Positions 46,325 through 54,271 of a stretch of 64,000 nt of DNA are shown in pieces (the stretch's first letter is position 1; each line of letters begins with the position of its first letter). The position numbers were made by a program, and so were the translations under genes. The notes beneath the pieces were generated by a model, which was given only the letters and a program-made list of their open reading frames with translations, was not told where the DNA came from and did not search any database. Origin of the DNA: Galactobacillus timonensis. GTDB lineage: Bacteria > Bacillota_I > Bacilli_A > Erysipelotrichales > Erysipelotrichaceae. The stretch lies in NCBI RefSeq assembly GCF_900240265.1, contig NZ_LT964739.1, positions 1,835,225-1,899,224 on the forward strand, written 5' to 3'.

Positions 46325-47549
46325 AACGCTGAATACCTATGCCCGTCTGCTGGTGCGTACGGGTGTAAATCTGCAGCCGGGGCAGCCTCTGGTTGTGCGC
46401 TGCGCACTGGAAACGGCGGATTTTGTACGCCGCGTCGTAAAGGAAGCATATCTGGCAGGTGCTTCAAGCGTGGATGTCCAGTGGCAGGATGATGAGATTA
46501 CGCGGCTGGGCTATACCTACCGTTCCATTGATTCACTGTCAACGTATCCCGACTGGATGGTGCAGCGTACCAGGGCACAGCAGGCCGCCGGAGCGGCACT
46601 GTTGGCCATTGTGAGTGAGGATCCCGATGCCTTCCGGGACGTGGACCCGGAAAAACACCGGGCGGCAGCAGCTGCCAGACAGAAGGCGACGCATGATCTT
46701 GAAGCGTATACGATGAACAATCATGGGCAGTGGTGTGTTGCGGCGGTTCCTTCTTCGGCCTGGGCAGGGAAGGTGTTCCCGGATCTAAGCAGTGAGGCGG
46801 CCATGGATGCGCTGTGGAAGGCGATTCTTCATACGGTGTATCTGGATCAGAAAAAGGATGCCGAGACGCTCTGGGCGGAACATTCCAGTGCTCTTCAGAG
46901 GCATGCGGCCTGGCTGAATGAGCGTCAGTTTGTGTCGCTGCACTTTGTCAATGAACTTGGTACGGATCTTGTTGTCGGGCTTGCAAAGCATCACATCTGG
47001 GGCGGCGGCAGTGAGAAGTGCATTGATCGCAACTGTGAGTTTCAGCCCAACATGCCGACGGAGGAAATCTTCACGACGCCGGACCGTACGCGTGTCAACG
47101 GCATTGTTTATGCCTCGCGCCCGCTGTCCCATGAGGGCAGGCTGATCCGTGATTTCAGCCTGCGGTTTGTCAATGGCGAAGTGGCAGAATATCATTGTGC
47201 TGAGGGAGAAGAGGCACTGGTTTCGATTCTCAGGGCGGATGAGCATTCGCGATATCTGGGCGAAGTGGCGCTGGTTCCGTATGATTCGCCAATTTCGCAG
47301 AGCGGCATTCTGTTCTACAATACGCTGTTTGATGAAAATGCGGCCTGCCATCTGGCGCTGGGCGCTTCGTATCCGGGACAGATTGAAGGCGGAGGAGCAA
47401 TGTCGGAAGAGGAACTGCTGGCGCATGGCGGAAATGTTTCGGCGGTTCATGTGGACTTTATGTTCGGCAGCCGCGAAATGCGTGTGACGGGCATTGATGA
47501 CAGCGGGAATGAAACTGTGATCTTTGAGCACGGAAGTTTTGTGATCTGA
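46311..47549 (+). CDS. M29 family aminopeptidase
   Basis: The 412-residue metallo-aminopeptidase (AmpS/PepS type) has the family blocks LQPGQPLVVRCALETADFVRRVVKEAY near the start, NMPTEEIFTTPDRTRVNGIVYASRPL (metal Glu) at about 245-270, and HVDFMFGS with His/Asp near 390. It releases N-terminal amino acids from peptides. ATG 46311 follows GGGGAGG; a TTG two codons earlier is less likely. It is coupled to rimO. Confidence 0.92.
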   Translation: MPSNETLNTYARLLVRTGVNLQPGQPLVVRCALETADFVRRVVKEAYLAGASSVDVQWQDDEITRLGYTYRSIDSLSTYPDWMVQRTRAQQAAGAALLAIVSEDPDAFRDVDPEKHRAAAAARQKATHDLEAYTMNNHGQWCVAAVPSSAWAGKVFPDLSSEAAMDALWKAILHTVYLDQKKDAETLWAEHSSALQRHAAWLNERQFVSLHFVNELGTDLVVGLAKHHIWGGGSEKCIDRNCEFQPNMPTEEIFTTPDRTRVNGIVYASRPLSHEGRLIRDFSLRFVNGEVAEYHCAEGEEALVSILRADEHSRYLGEVALVPYDSPISQSGILFYNTLFDENAACHLALGASYPGQIEGGGAMSEEELLAHGGNVSAVHVDFMFGSREMRVTGIDDSGNETVIFEHGSFVI

Positions 47550-47566
47550 TTTCTTCTGGGGGTTTT

Positions 47567-49045
47567 ATGTATCATATTTCGGATTTGAAAAAATATATGC
47601 GCTGTCCCCGTCTGTTTGTGCTGGATCAAAGGGAAGAACAGCAGGAGCGTCCGCAGAGCTTTCTTCGTCTGGATCAGACGGTAACCGATCTGGCGGCTCA
47701 GAAACTCGGGATCAGGGATGCCTTTACGGGCTCGGTCGGGGATCCCAAGGAAAAGGCACTGTCCGCTCTGGCAGATTATGAGTGGCTGATCAAGGCGCGC
47801 TTTGAATATGACGGGTTGCGGGTGAAGGTTCCGTTTCTTCATCGTCTGCCGGACGGGAGCTATGAGCTTTACTTTCTGATGCTCGGCCTGTTTCCGATGG
47901 ACAACGACATGCTGTTTTACAGTTCCATGGTATGGGTGCTGGAAGGAAACGGTCTGCGGATTTCGAAAATGCATATCATGCACCTGAATGCGTCCTATGT
48001 GCGCAACGGTGAGCTGGACGTGGATCAGCTCTTTGTGGTTTCGGATTATTTCTATAACGGCCGCCATCATCCTTCCAAACCGGTGGAAGAAGCGGTCCGG
48101 GAGTCGATCCGTGATCTGCACGGGCCGTTGAGGATGATGGATGCGGCTCTTCTCAAGGAGGCGCCGGCACCTGTACATACCGGCCGCTGTACGGGACGGA
48201 TCGTGTGTCCGTATTACGGTTCCTGCTTTGTGAGTGAAGCCGGGATGCCGTTCAACAGCATTCTTACGCTGACGGCTTCGGGACAGCGCTATGCGATGAA
48301 GCAGGCGGGAAAAGAATACCTGCGGGATGCGGATTTCAATGCGATTGAAGGTACGCGTCAGCAGTATGCGCAGATCATGGCGGATCACAATGGCGGCGTC
48401 TTCGCGGACCGCTGCGCGATTCAGGCGTGGCTCGATGATGTGCGCTATCCGATTGCCTTTCTGGATTTTGAATGGGAACGCTATGCGATTCCGCCGTTTG
48501 ACGGTCTGCGTCCGTTTGACGTTGTGCCTTTTGAGTACAGTCTTCATGTGCTGGAAGAGGATGGATCCATTCGTCATTCGGTCTTTCTGTCGGTGCAGGA
48601 TGATCGGCAGGATATGATCCGCTCTTTACTGAAGGAAATGCCGCCGGCCGGGTCACTGATTGCCTATAATGCCGAAGGGGCGGAGAAGATCCGTCTGCAG
48701 GAGTGGATGGATCAGTTTCCGCAGTACCGCAGCGATCTTGAAAAGCTGACGGCGCGGATGAAGGATCTGCAGCAGCCGTTTATGAGCGGGGCTGTCTATG
48801 ATACTAAGATGGCCGGCAGCTGGACGCTGAAGTCGATTCTGGCGGCGATTGGCGGGCAGGGCTATAAGGACCTGGATATTCATGAGGGGATGAGCGCTGT
48901 CTATGCTTGGCGGCATCTGGACCGGGAAGAGGAAAATGTGGACCGGCAGCAGATCATTGATGATCTGAAGGCCTACTGCAGTATGGACAGCTACGCAATG
49001 ATCTCGGTTTTTCAATGGCTGCAGCAACTGGCAGGGCAGAAATGA
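47567..49045 (+). CDS. DUF2779 protein, nuclease-like
   Basis: The 492-residue product has an N-terminal region with YMRCPRLFVL (C13) and a later VCPYYGSCF pair (about 211-217). This cysteine layout recalls the Fe-S-binding cysteines of Cas4/RecB-type PD-(D/E)XK nucleases, although I cannot place the nuclease residues with confidence. The C-terminal half (about 300-490) is DUF2779, an RNase H-like fold, opening with IAFLDFEWERYAIP where the D-x-E is the expected metal-binding pair, and later D residues (YDTKMAGSWTLKS, YCSMDSYAM). It probably acts on nucleic acid, but no role is established. It stands 17 bp after the M29 gene. Confidence 0.75.
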   Translation: MYHISDLKKYMRCPRLFVLDQREEQQERPQSFLRLDQTVTDLAAQKLGIRDAFTGSVGDPKEKALSALADYEWLIKARFEYDGLRVKVPFLHRLPDGSYELYFLMLGLFPMDNDMLFYSSMVWVLEGNGLRISKMHIMHLNASYVRNGELDVDQLFVVSDYFYNGRHHPSKPVEEAVRESIRDLHGPLRMMDAALLKEAPAPVHTGRCTGRIVCPYYGSCFVSEAGMPFNSILTLTASGQRYAMKQAGKEYLRDADFNAIEGTRQQYAQIMADHNGGVFADRCAIQAWLDDVRYPIAFLDFEWERYAIPPFDGLRPFDVVPFEYSLHVLEEDGSIRHSVFLSVQDDRQDMIRSLLKEMPPAGSLIAYNAEGAEKIRLQEWMDQFPQYRSDLEKLTARMKDLQQPFMSGAVYDTKMAGSWTLKSILAAIGGQGYKDLDIHEGMSAVYAWRHLDREEENVDRQQIIDDLKAYCSMDSYAMISVFQWLQQLAGQK

Positions 49046-49103
49046 CAATTTGCCGTGACTGTCTGTTCTTTCATCCGGATTTCAGATTGCGAAGCATGGT
49101 GCA

Positions 49104-49112
49104 TGCTATAAT
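49104..49112 (+). promoter_or_regulatory. Extended -10 promoter of hpf
   Basis: TGCTATAAT (49104-49112) is a consensus extended -10 element, giving a leader of about 100 nt before hpf. No strong -35 is seen. Confidence 0.6.
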
Positions 49113-49221
49113 GCAAGCAGTGATCCCCCTTGCCCGTGTATGAGGCAGCGGGATGAAAAATGCACATCATTCCCTTTGTCCTTTACGGGGCATGGACTCA
49201 CTTTGAAAGCGAGGTAGTTGT

Positions 49222-49746
49222 ATGCATTTTGAAATCGTTGGCAAGAACATTGAAGTGACACCTGCAATGCGGGCACAGATCGAGAAGAAGCTCTCGCATC
49301 TGGAGAAGTATGTCCTCATTGACCCGGATGCGACGGCACGGGTTGTGACCCGTGTGTATCCGAACAGCCAGAAAATCGAGGTGACCATTCCGACGAAGTT
49401 CGGCATTCTGCGTACAGAAGTGGTGAGCGATGATCTGTATGCGGCGGTGGATCTTGCCGTAGATAAGCTGGAGGATCAGCTGCGCAGACAGAAGACGCGT
49501 CTTTCCCGCAAGCATCGTGAGTCGCTGTCGGATGCCTTCCTTGCGGAAGCGGATGAAGCGGAACCGGATATCCCGGTCAAGACGAAGAGCGTGACAGCGG
49601 ATGCGATGGATCTGGATGAGGCGATCATGCAGATGGAACTGAGCTCCCATGACTTCTTCGTTTACACGGATACGGAGTCGGGGCGTGTTTCGGTTGTCTA
49701 CAAGCGCAACCATGGCGGCTATGGTCTTCTGGAGACGGATAAGTAA
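49222..49746 (+). CDS. hpf: Ribosome hibernation promoting factor, long form
   Basis: The 174-residue product has an N-terminal HPF/YfiA domain (MHFEIVGKNIEVTPAMRAQIEKKLSHLEKY) and a C-terminal dimerisation domain (KSVTADAMDLDEAIMQMELSSHDFFVYTDTESGRVSVVYKRNHGGYGLLE). Long HPF joins two 70S ribosomes into inactive 100S dimers in stationary phase. The length is normal. It is transcribed alone with its own promoter and terminator. Confidence 0.96.
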   Translation: MHFEIVGKNIEVTPAMRAQIEKKLSHLEKYVLIDPDATARVVTRVYPNSQKIEVTIPTKFGILRTEVVSDDLYAAVDLAVDKLEDQLRRQKTRLSRKHRESLSDAFLAEADEAEPDIPVKTKSVTADAMDLDEAIMQMELSSHDFFVYTDTESGRVSVVYKRNHGGYGLLETDK

Positions 49747-49773
49747 ACCCTGCGTCGATCAAATGATTAAAGC

Positions 49774-49800
49774 AAAAGGAGCCGGCGGGCTCCTTTTGTT
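49774..49800 (+). terminator. Rho-independent terminator of hpf
   Basis: AAAAGGAGCC (49774-49783) pairs with GGCTCCTTTT (49788-49797), followed by GTT. The A-run also allows use from the minus strand. Confidence 0.85.
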
Positions 49801-49830
49801 ATGGGCGATTTAAGATGGAGGGACTGTATC

Positions 49831-50493
49831 TCAGGCCGACAGAATCAGAATCTGATACAGGAAGTAGACAATGGTCATTGCCGCCATGCCGGGCACAAAG
49901 GAATGGGACTGGTTGTAGAGGTAGGCGGAAAAGGCGATGGCCAGAATGTTGTAGAGATACACCGGAATAAAGATGTGAAGCGAAGCCGGTGCAAACAGCA
50001 GCGTATAGTACAGCCCGAAGGCAAAGCCGCTCAGAAGTATGACAAGCACCTCCTGGCTGCGGACGTTGAAGTGGTCGGTCATGCATTTGAAGCCGATGTT
50101 GATGAGTGCGGCCTGTGAAAAGGAATAGGCAATCAGAACCGGCGGCAGAGCTCCCGGATAGGCGGCAGCTTCCGTTACATGGTCAATCGGCAGCGGCGCC
50201 TTCAGAAAGCGCTCGTTGACAAACAGCCATATGCTGAGGAAGACGATGCCGATGACGGTCCATAAAACAGCTTCACCGATATGGTCCTTGGCCCGATTGT
50301 AATGAACACCCAGCAGGTTCCAGTCATACAGAATCAGGATCCAGGCTGTAATGTTCAGACTGAACATGTCGGCGATTGCTTCGATGGAAATAAACATTGA
50401 AACCACCCTGCGAAGGACCGGGACCAGAAGAAGAATGGCCATGGTCAGCAGAATACGCTTTACGGAAAGCGTTGACTGTGTAGAAACACTCAT
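49831..50493 (-). CDS. Multi-pass membrane protein resembling CPBP proteases, catalytic motifs absent
   Basis: The 220-residue product has about seven hydrophobic segments. Its second half (GFAFGLYYTLLFAPASLHIFIPVYLYNILAIAFSAYLYNQSHSFVPGMAAM) follows the layout of the CPBP/Abi family, but the EExxxR motif and the FxxxH histidine are missing (GLYYT in place of GLxH). It is therefore probably not an active protease. ATG 50493 follows CAGGAGA on the minus strand; the frame extends upstream without a better start. Confidence 0.6.
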   Translation of the reverse strand: MSVSTQSTLSVKRILLTMAILLLVPVLRRVVSMFISIEAIADMFSLNITAWILILYDWNLLGVHYNRAKDHIGEAVLWTVIGIVFLSIWLFVNERFLKAPLPIDHVTEAAAYPGALPPVLIAYSFSQAALINIGFKCMTDHFNVRSQEVLVILLSGFAFGLYYTLLFAPASLHIFIPVYLYNILAIAFSAYLYNQSHSFVPGMAAMTIVYFLYQILILSA

Positions 50494-50719
50494 AGAATCT
50501 CCTGAAAAACTAAAGCGATTATAGCGGAATTGAAAGACGGTCACAAGCCGGACTGTTTCCATGCAAGCACACGGGAATGATCATCGCCAATAATCCTGTA
50601 TGATTCTTTCTATTTTTCTTCGGGAATCCGGTGCTGCTTTGACTATGGAATGGTTGAAAGGGGTGGAAAAGGGATAAAAATCAACAAAAACATTGGATAA
50701 TTGTATTTTCCTATTGTAA
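50494..50719. other. Intergenic region left of the Fur-box promoter
   Basis: This stretch belongs to a 413-bp gap (50494-50906) between the CPBP-like gene and the 124-aa gene. I see no RNA gene or hairpin terminator in the first 226 bp; it is AT-rich near the right end. The remaining part holds a promoter, a Fur box and the leader of the next gene, listed separately. Confidence 0.5.
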
Positions 50720-50748
50720 TTGACCTGTTTCGCATGCAAGAATACAAA
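50720..50748 (+). promoter_or_regulatory. Promoter of the 124-aa gene
   Basis: TTGACC (50720-50725) is 17 bp from TACAAA (50743-50748). The Fur-type box begins 6 bp after the -10 element. A leader of about 150 nt would precede ATG 50907. Confidence 0.55.
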
Positions 50749-50754
50749 CGGAAG

Positions 50755-50769
50755 TGATAACCATTATCA
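50755..50769. promoter_or_regulatory. Fur-type operator (7-1-7 palindrome)
   Basis: TGATAACCATTATCA differs from the Fur-box consensus TGATAATNATTATCA at one position. It overlaps the expected transcription start of the promoter at 50720-50748, a position suited to repression. The related Per box (TTATAATNATTATAA) fits less well. Confidence 0.65.
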
Positions 50770-50906
50770 TTTCTGCTTTTGTATCACGTTCTTCATACTT
50801 TCGTCAGACGCTGGCTGCGGGATTGAAATAAAGTTCAGCGTCCTGACACATGCTTATGCTATCTGTTTTGTTAATCGAGAAATAGAAAGGAGAGGGGAAG
50901 AGAAAG

Positions 50907-51281
50907 ATGGCAGACAACAAAAGCACAGTGAAGACGCAGGCAGAGAAAGTTGCCGAAGCAAAGCGGGACGACACCATTATGAGGCATCTGGGTGAAGTTT
51001 CCCGTGCATGTTCCAGAAATGTGGATCTGGCCAATACGCTTGGGCCGGGTTCCATGATCGTGTCACCGCAGAAACTGGCGGATGATACAAAGTTCATTGC
51101 GATACTGCAGAGGGCGGTACAGGATCTGCCCCCAAAGTACCGGTTGATTATTGAGAAAGAATATCTCAGTATTTCAGAGAAGGGCTGGTACAAGCAGTAC
51201 TTCCCGCGTTCGAGCTATGCCAAGGCGAAGCGGGAGGCGGTCAAGCTGGTTCTGGATATTCTTCATATCGATCGTTTTTGA
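50907..51281 (+). CDS. Small protein resembling the MG284/MPN403 or ArpU/sigma-like family
   Basis: The 124-residue product has a charged N-terminal half and a C-terminal helical segment (LPPKYRLIIEKEYLSISEKGWYKQYFPRSSYAKAKREAVKLVLDIL) whose pattern, LP-x-R-x-I-I...Y...R-S-x-Y-x-x-K-x-x-A, resembles sigma-70 region 4-like/ArpU proteins and the small MG284/MPN403 family of Mollicutes. A DNA-binding role is possible but unproven. GAAAGGAGAGG precedes ATG 50907. A Fur-type box controls its promoter. It is 27 bp upstream of the ACP-like gene and may be cotranscribed with ptsI. Confidence 0.6.
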   Translation: MADNKSTVKTQAEKVAEAKRDDTIMRHLGEVSRACSRNVDLANTLGPGSMIVSPQKLADDTKFIAILQRAVQDLPPKYRLIIEKEYLSISEKGWYKQYFPRSSYAKAKREAVKLVLDILHIDRF

Positions 51282-51308
51282 TGATAAACTTAGGAGAAGG
51301 AAAGTCTT

Positions 51309-51545
51309 ATGGATCGTTTTTCTTCTCTGAAGGCATTGCTGAAGGAGTTCAGCTCTGATCAGTCAATCACGCCGGAAACAACGTTTGAAGAGCTTCACAT
51401 GGATTCGTATGCGGTGGTTGATTTCATGCTGAAGGTGGAAGAGACGTTTGGAATTGTACTGGATAATGACATGATTCTTAAGGTGAAGACGGTTCAGGAC
51501 GTTCTGGATTTAATCCAGCAGGATACTGAGGAGGAAGCATGTTAA
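51309..51545 (+). CDS. Acyl carrier protein-like protein
   Basis: The 78-residue product has the four-helix ACP pattern with the phosphopantetheine serine at S33 in HMDSYAVVDFMLKVEETFGI. The usual DSL is DSY here, still with the helix II EETF/FGI segment. It could be the main ACP or a special-purpose one; no fatty acid genes are in the window. It ends inside the start of ptsI (7-nt overlap), a coupling that is unusual for an acyl carrier. Confidence 0.85.
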   Translation: MDRFSSLKALLKEFSSDQSITPETTFEELHMDSYAVVDFMLKVEETFGIVLDNDMILKVKTVQDVLDLIQQDTEEEAC

Positions 51546-53251
51546 AAGGAATTGCCGCGTCACAGGGTGTTGCTGTTGCCAAGGTTTACAAACTGGAACA
51601 GCCAGTGTTAGACATTCAGAAGGTTGAAGTAACAGATCTTGAAGCAGAGAAGGCAAAGATTGAGCGTGCCTTTGCAAAGACGGTGGAAGATATTGAGAAA
51701 ATCAAGGAAACTGCCGCCGGTCATCTGGCTGCGGAAGAACTGGCGATCTATGATGCGCATCTGATGATGGCACAGGATCCGGAGTTTAAGAGCCAGATTC
51801 TGGATGAGATCGAAAACTCAAAGGAAAATGCGGAATACGCTGCGCAGACCGTTGCGTCCAACATGGTTTCGATGTTTGAAAACATGGATGACAGCTACTT
51901 CAAGGAGCGTGCTGCTGACATCAAGGATGTTTCGTTCCGTCTGCTGTGCAATCTGACAGGAAAGACGATTCCGAATCTTGCGACGCTGGATTCTCCTGTC
52001 ATCATTGTTGCCAAGGATCTGACACCTTCTGATACAGGTTCCCTGAACAAGGAATTTGCCAAGGGATTTGCGACGGAAATGGGCGGACGTACCAGTCACA
52101 GTGCCATTATGGCCCGTTCGCTTGAAATTCCGGCTGTCGTCGGTGTCAAGGATCTGATGGCAAATGTGAAGAGCGGTGACACCGTAGTTCTGGATGCGAT
52201 TGCCGGCGAAGTGATCGTCAATCCGGATGAAAAGACAATTGCCGAATACAAGGCCAAGGGTGCAGCCTATGAGAAGGAGAAGGAAGAGCTGAAGAGTTTC
52301 AAGGATCAGCCTTCTGTCTCTACCGATGGTCACAAGGTTCTCATTGTCGGCAACATCGGTTCTCCGGCAGATGTCCAGGCTGTCCGTGACAACGGCGGCG
52401 AAGGCGTCGGTCTGTTCCGTACCGAGTTCCTGTACATGAAGAGCGAAGATGACTTCCCGAATGAGGATACGCAGTTTGCTGCCTACAAGGAAGTCCTCGA
52501 AGCAATGCAGGGCAAGCCGGTTGTCATTCGTACGCTGGATATCGGCGGCGACAAGAAGCTGAAGTACTACCAGTTTGCGGAGGAGATGAACCCGTTCCTC
52601 GGTGTTCGCGCCATCCGTTTCTGCCTGCAGCGCAAGGATATCTTCCGGACGCAGCTGCGTGCTCTGTTAAGAGCATCGGCATATGGGCATCTGTGCATCA
52701 TGTTCCCGATGATCGCTACCGTAAATGAATTCAAGGAAGCAAAGCAGTGCTATGAAGATGCACGTGCAGAGCTGATCAAGGAAGGCGTCAAGGTTGGCGA
52801 CGACGTTGAGGTCGGCTGCATGATTGAGATTCCGGCTGCTGCGGTTCTGGCGGATCAGCTGGCCAAGTATGCGGACTTCTTCTCCATCGGCACCAACGAT
52901 CTGATTCAGTATTCGATGGCGGCAGACCGTATGAGCCAGTCGGTATCCTATCTGTATCAGCCGCTGAGTCCTTCCATTCTGCGTCTGATCAAGATGACGA
53001 TCGACGGTGCGCACAAGCATGGCCACTGGTGCGGTATGTGCGGTGAGATGGCCGGCGATGAGCTGGCAGCTCCGGTACTGCTGGGACTTGGTCTGGATGA
53101 GTTCTCGATGAGCGCAACATCCATGCTGAGAGCACGCCGCATGATCAACGGCCTCAGCTATGCAGAAATGCAGAAGCTTGCCGACAAGGCTTTGGAAATG
53201 GATACCATGGAAGAAGTCAGCGATCTCATCAAGAGCGCCATCGGCAAGTAA
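51539..53251 (+). CDS. ptsI: PTS enzyme I (phosphoenolpyruvate-protein phosphotransferase)
   Basis: The 570-residue product takes phosphate from PEP to HPr, feeding all PTS sugars including those moved by the EIIA/EIIB/EIIC proteins of this window. Active H187 lies in GGRTSHSAIMARSLEIPAVVG. The C-terminal PEP-binding barrel has FRTEFLYM and VGCMIEIPAAA, with the conserved catalytic cysteine in HWCGMCGEMAGD. ptsH is not adjacent, unlike in many Bacillota. Its start overlaps the ACP-like gene. Confidence 0.97.
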   Translation: MLKGIAASQGVAVAKVYKLEQPVLDIQKVEVTDLEAEKAKIERAFAKTVEDIEKIKETAAGHLAAEELAIYDAHLMMAQDPEFKSQILDEIENSKENAEYAAQTVASNMVSMFENMDDSYFKERAADIKDVSFRLLCNLTGKTIPNLATLDSPVIIVAKDLTPSDTGSLNKEFAKGFATEMGGRTSHSAIMARSLEIPAVVGVKDLMANVKSGDTVVLDAIAGEVIVNPDEKTIAEYKAKGAAYEKEKEELKSFKDQPSVSTDGHKVLIVGNIGSPADVQAVRDNGGEGVGLFRTEFLYMKSEDDFPNEDTQFAAYKEVLEAMQGKPVVIRTLDIGGDKKLKYYQFAEEMNPFLGVRAIRFCLQRKDIFRTQLRALLRASAYGHLCIMFPMIATVNEFKEAKQCYEDARAELIKEGVKVGDDVEVGCMIEIPAAAVLADQLAKYADFFSIGTNDLIQYSMAADRMSQSVSYLYQPLSPSILRLIKMTIDGAHKHGHWCGMCGEMAGDELAAPVLLGLGLDEFSMSATSMLRARRMINGLSYAEMQKLADKALEMDTMEEVSDLIKSAIGK

Positions 53252-53269
53252 TCCATCCGCGGTATAATC

Positions 53270-53298
53270 AGGAGGTGCTTTCGGGCACCTCCTTTTAT
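53270..53298 (+). terminator. Rho-independent terminator of ptsI
   Basis: AGGAGGTGC (53270-53278) pairs with GCACCTCCT (53285-53293), followed by TTTATT. A TATAAT word at 53263-53268 just before it may be a -10 for the next gene. Confidence 0.85.
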
Positions 53299-53303
53299 TG
53301 ATT

Positions 53304-53786
53304 ATGAAAAAGTCGACAAGCATCGTATTTATTTCCAGCACCGGCGGTCACCTCAGCGAGCTGCTGCAGCTGAAGGATCTTTTCGGGGAGTGTGATTATC
53401 ACATTGTCTCGGAAAATACACCTTCCAACGCCCATCTCAAGGAAGACTATCCCCAGGGACGGGTGGAGCTGCTGGCCTACGGGACCAAGGCACATCTGTT
53501 TCCCTATCTCTTCATATTTGCCTGGAACATTTTCCGCAGCTGGCAGCTGTTCCGGAAATGGAAGCCGCAGTATGTCATTACGACCGGTACGCATACGGCT
53601 GTTCCAATGTGCAAAATTGCGCACCGCCACGGAGCCAAGGTCATCTGGATTGAAACGATGGCCAATGCCAAGACGCCGACGGCGGCAGGCAAAATGATCT
53701 ATCCGATTGCGGATCTCTTCATTGTGCAGTGGAAGAGCATGCTTGAGGTGTATCCCAATGCTGTATATGGAGGGTGGATTTTCTGA
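53304..53786 (+). CDS. Alg14/PssD-like glycosyltransferase subunit
   Basis: The 160-residue product is the membrane-anchoring half of a split UDP-sugar transferase of the Alg14/PssD type: the N-terminal SIVFISSTGGHLSELLQL nucleotide loop, a hydrophobic LFPYLFIFAWNIF segment and VITTGTHTAVPMCKIA. It should pair with the Alg13/PssE-like protein from the next gene to build a lipid-linked saccharide. No other polysaccharide genes surround them. ATG 53304 has no clear Shine-Dalgarno site. The stop overlaps the next start by one base. Confidence 0.85.
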   Translation: MKKSTSIVFISSTGGHLSELLQLKDLFGECDYHIVSENTPSNAHLKEDYPQGRVELLAYGTKAHLFPYLFIFAWNIFRSWQLFRKWKPQYVITTGTHTAVPMCKIAHRHGAKVIWIETMANAKTPTAAGKMIYPIADLFIVQWKSMLEVYPNAVYGGWIF

Positions 53787-54271
53787 TGATACTGGTAACG
53801 CTTGGTACGCAGGATAAGCAGTTCCGCCGCCTGCTGGATGCGGTTCAGAAGGCGGTCGATGACGGCGCGATCCATGATCGCATTGTCGTTCAGGCAGGCT
53901 ATACGCAGTTTTCTTCCCGGGACATGGAAGTGTTTGACTACATTCCGCAGGAGAAGTTTGCGTCGTTTCTGAATGAAGCGGATCTCATTATTACCCATGG
54001 CGGCGTTGGAACGATTATGACCGGTCTTCGGGAACATAAGACCATTCTTGCGGCGGCCCGTCTGGCGCAGTATAAGGAACATCACAACGATCATCAGACG
54101 CAGCTGCTGGAAGCCTTTGAAGAAGACGGATTCCTCATCTACATGCGGGATCTGCGTGACATCAGGCCATATCTGAAAAAGGCGGAGACCTTTCATCCCC
54201 GTCCCTATGTTTCCAATAATGCGGCGTTTGTGGCCAGAATCCGCGACTTCATCGAGAAGACGGGAGGCTGA
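53786..54271 (+). CDS. Alg13/PssE-like glycosyltransferase catalytic subunit
   Basis: The 161-residue product begins MILVTLGTQDKQFRRLLDAV and has the C-terminal GT28-type sugar-nucleotide site ADLIITHGGVGTIMTGL (about 89-105) and HHNDHQTQLL. Together with the Alg14-like partner it forms a complete transferase; the sugar is unknown. GGAGGGTGG lies 8 nt upstream. The 3' end overlaps the convergent tcdA gene by 23 bp. Confidence 0.88.
   Translation: MILVTLGTQDKQFRRLLDAVQKAVDDGAIHDRIVVQAGYTQFSSRDMEVFDYIPQEKFASFLNEADLIITHGGVGTIMTGLREHKTILAAARLAQYKEHHNDHQTQLLEAFEEDGFLIYMRDLRDIRPYLKKAETFHPRPYVSNNAAFVARIRDFIEKTGG

Noticed and set aside
53263..53300. The AGGAGGTGC hairpin as a translational switch hiding the ribosome site of the Alg14-like gene
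   Set aside because: The AGGAGG lies about 28 nt from the ATG, too far for initiation; the hairpin with T-run fits a ptsI terminator.
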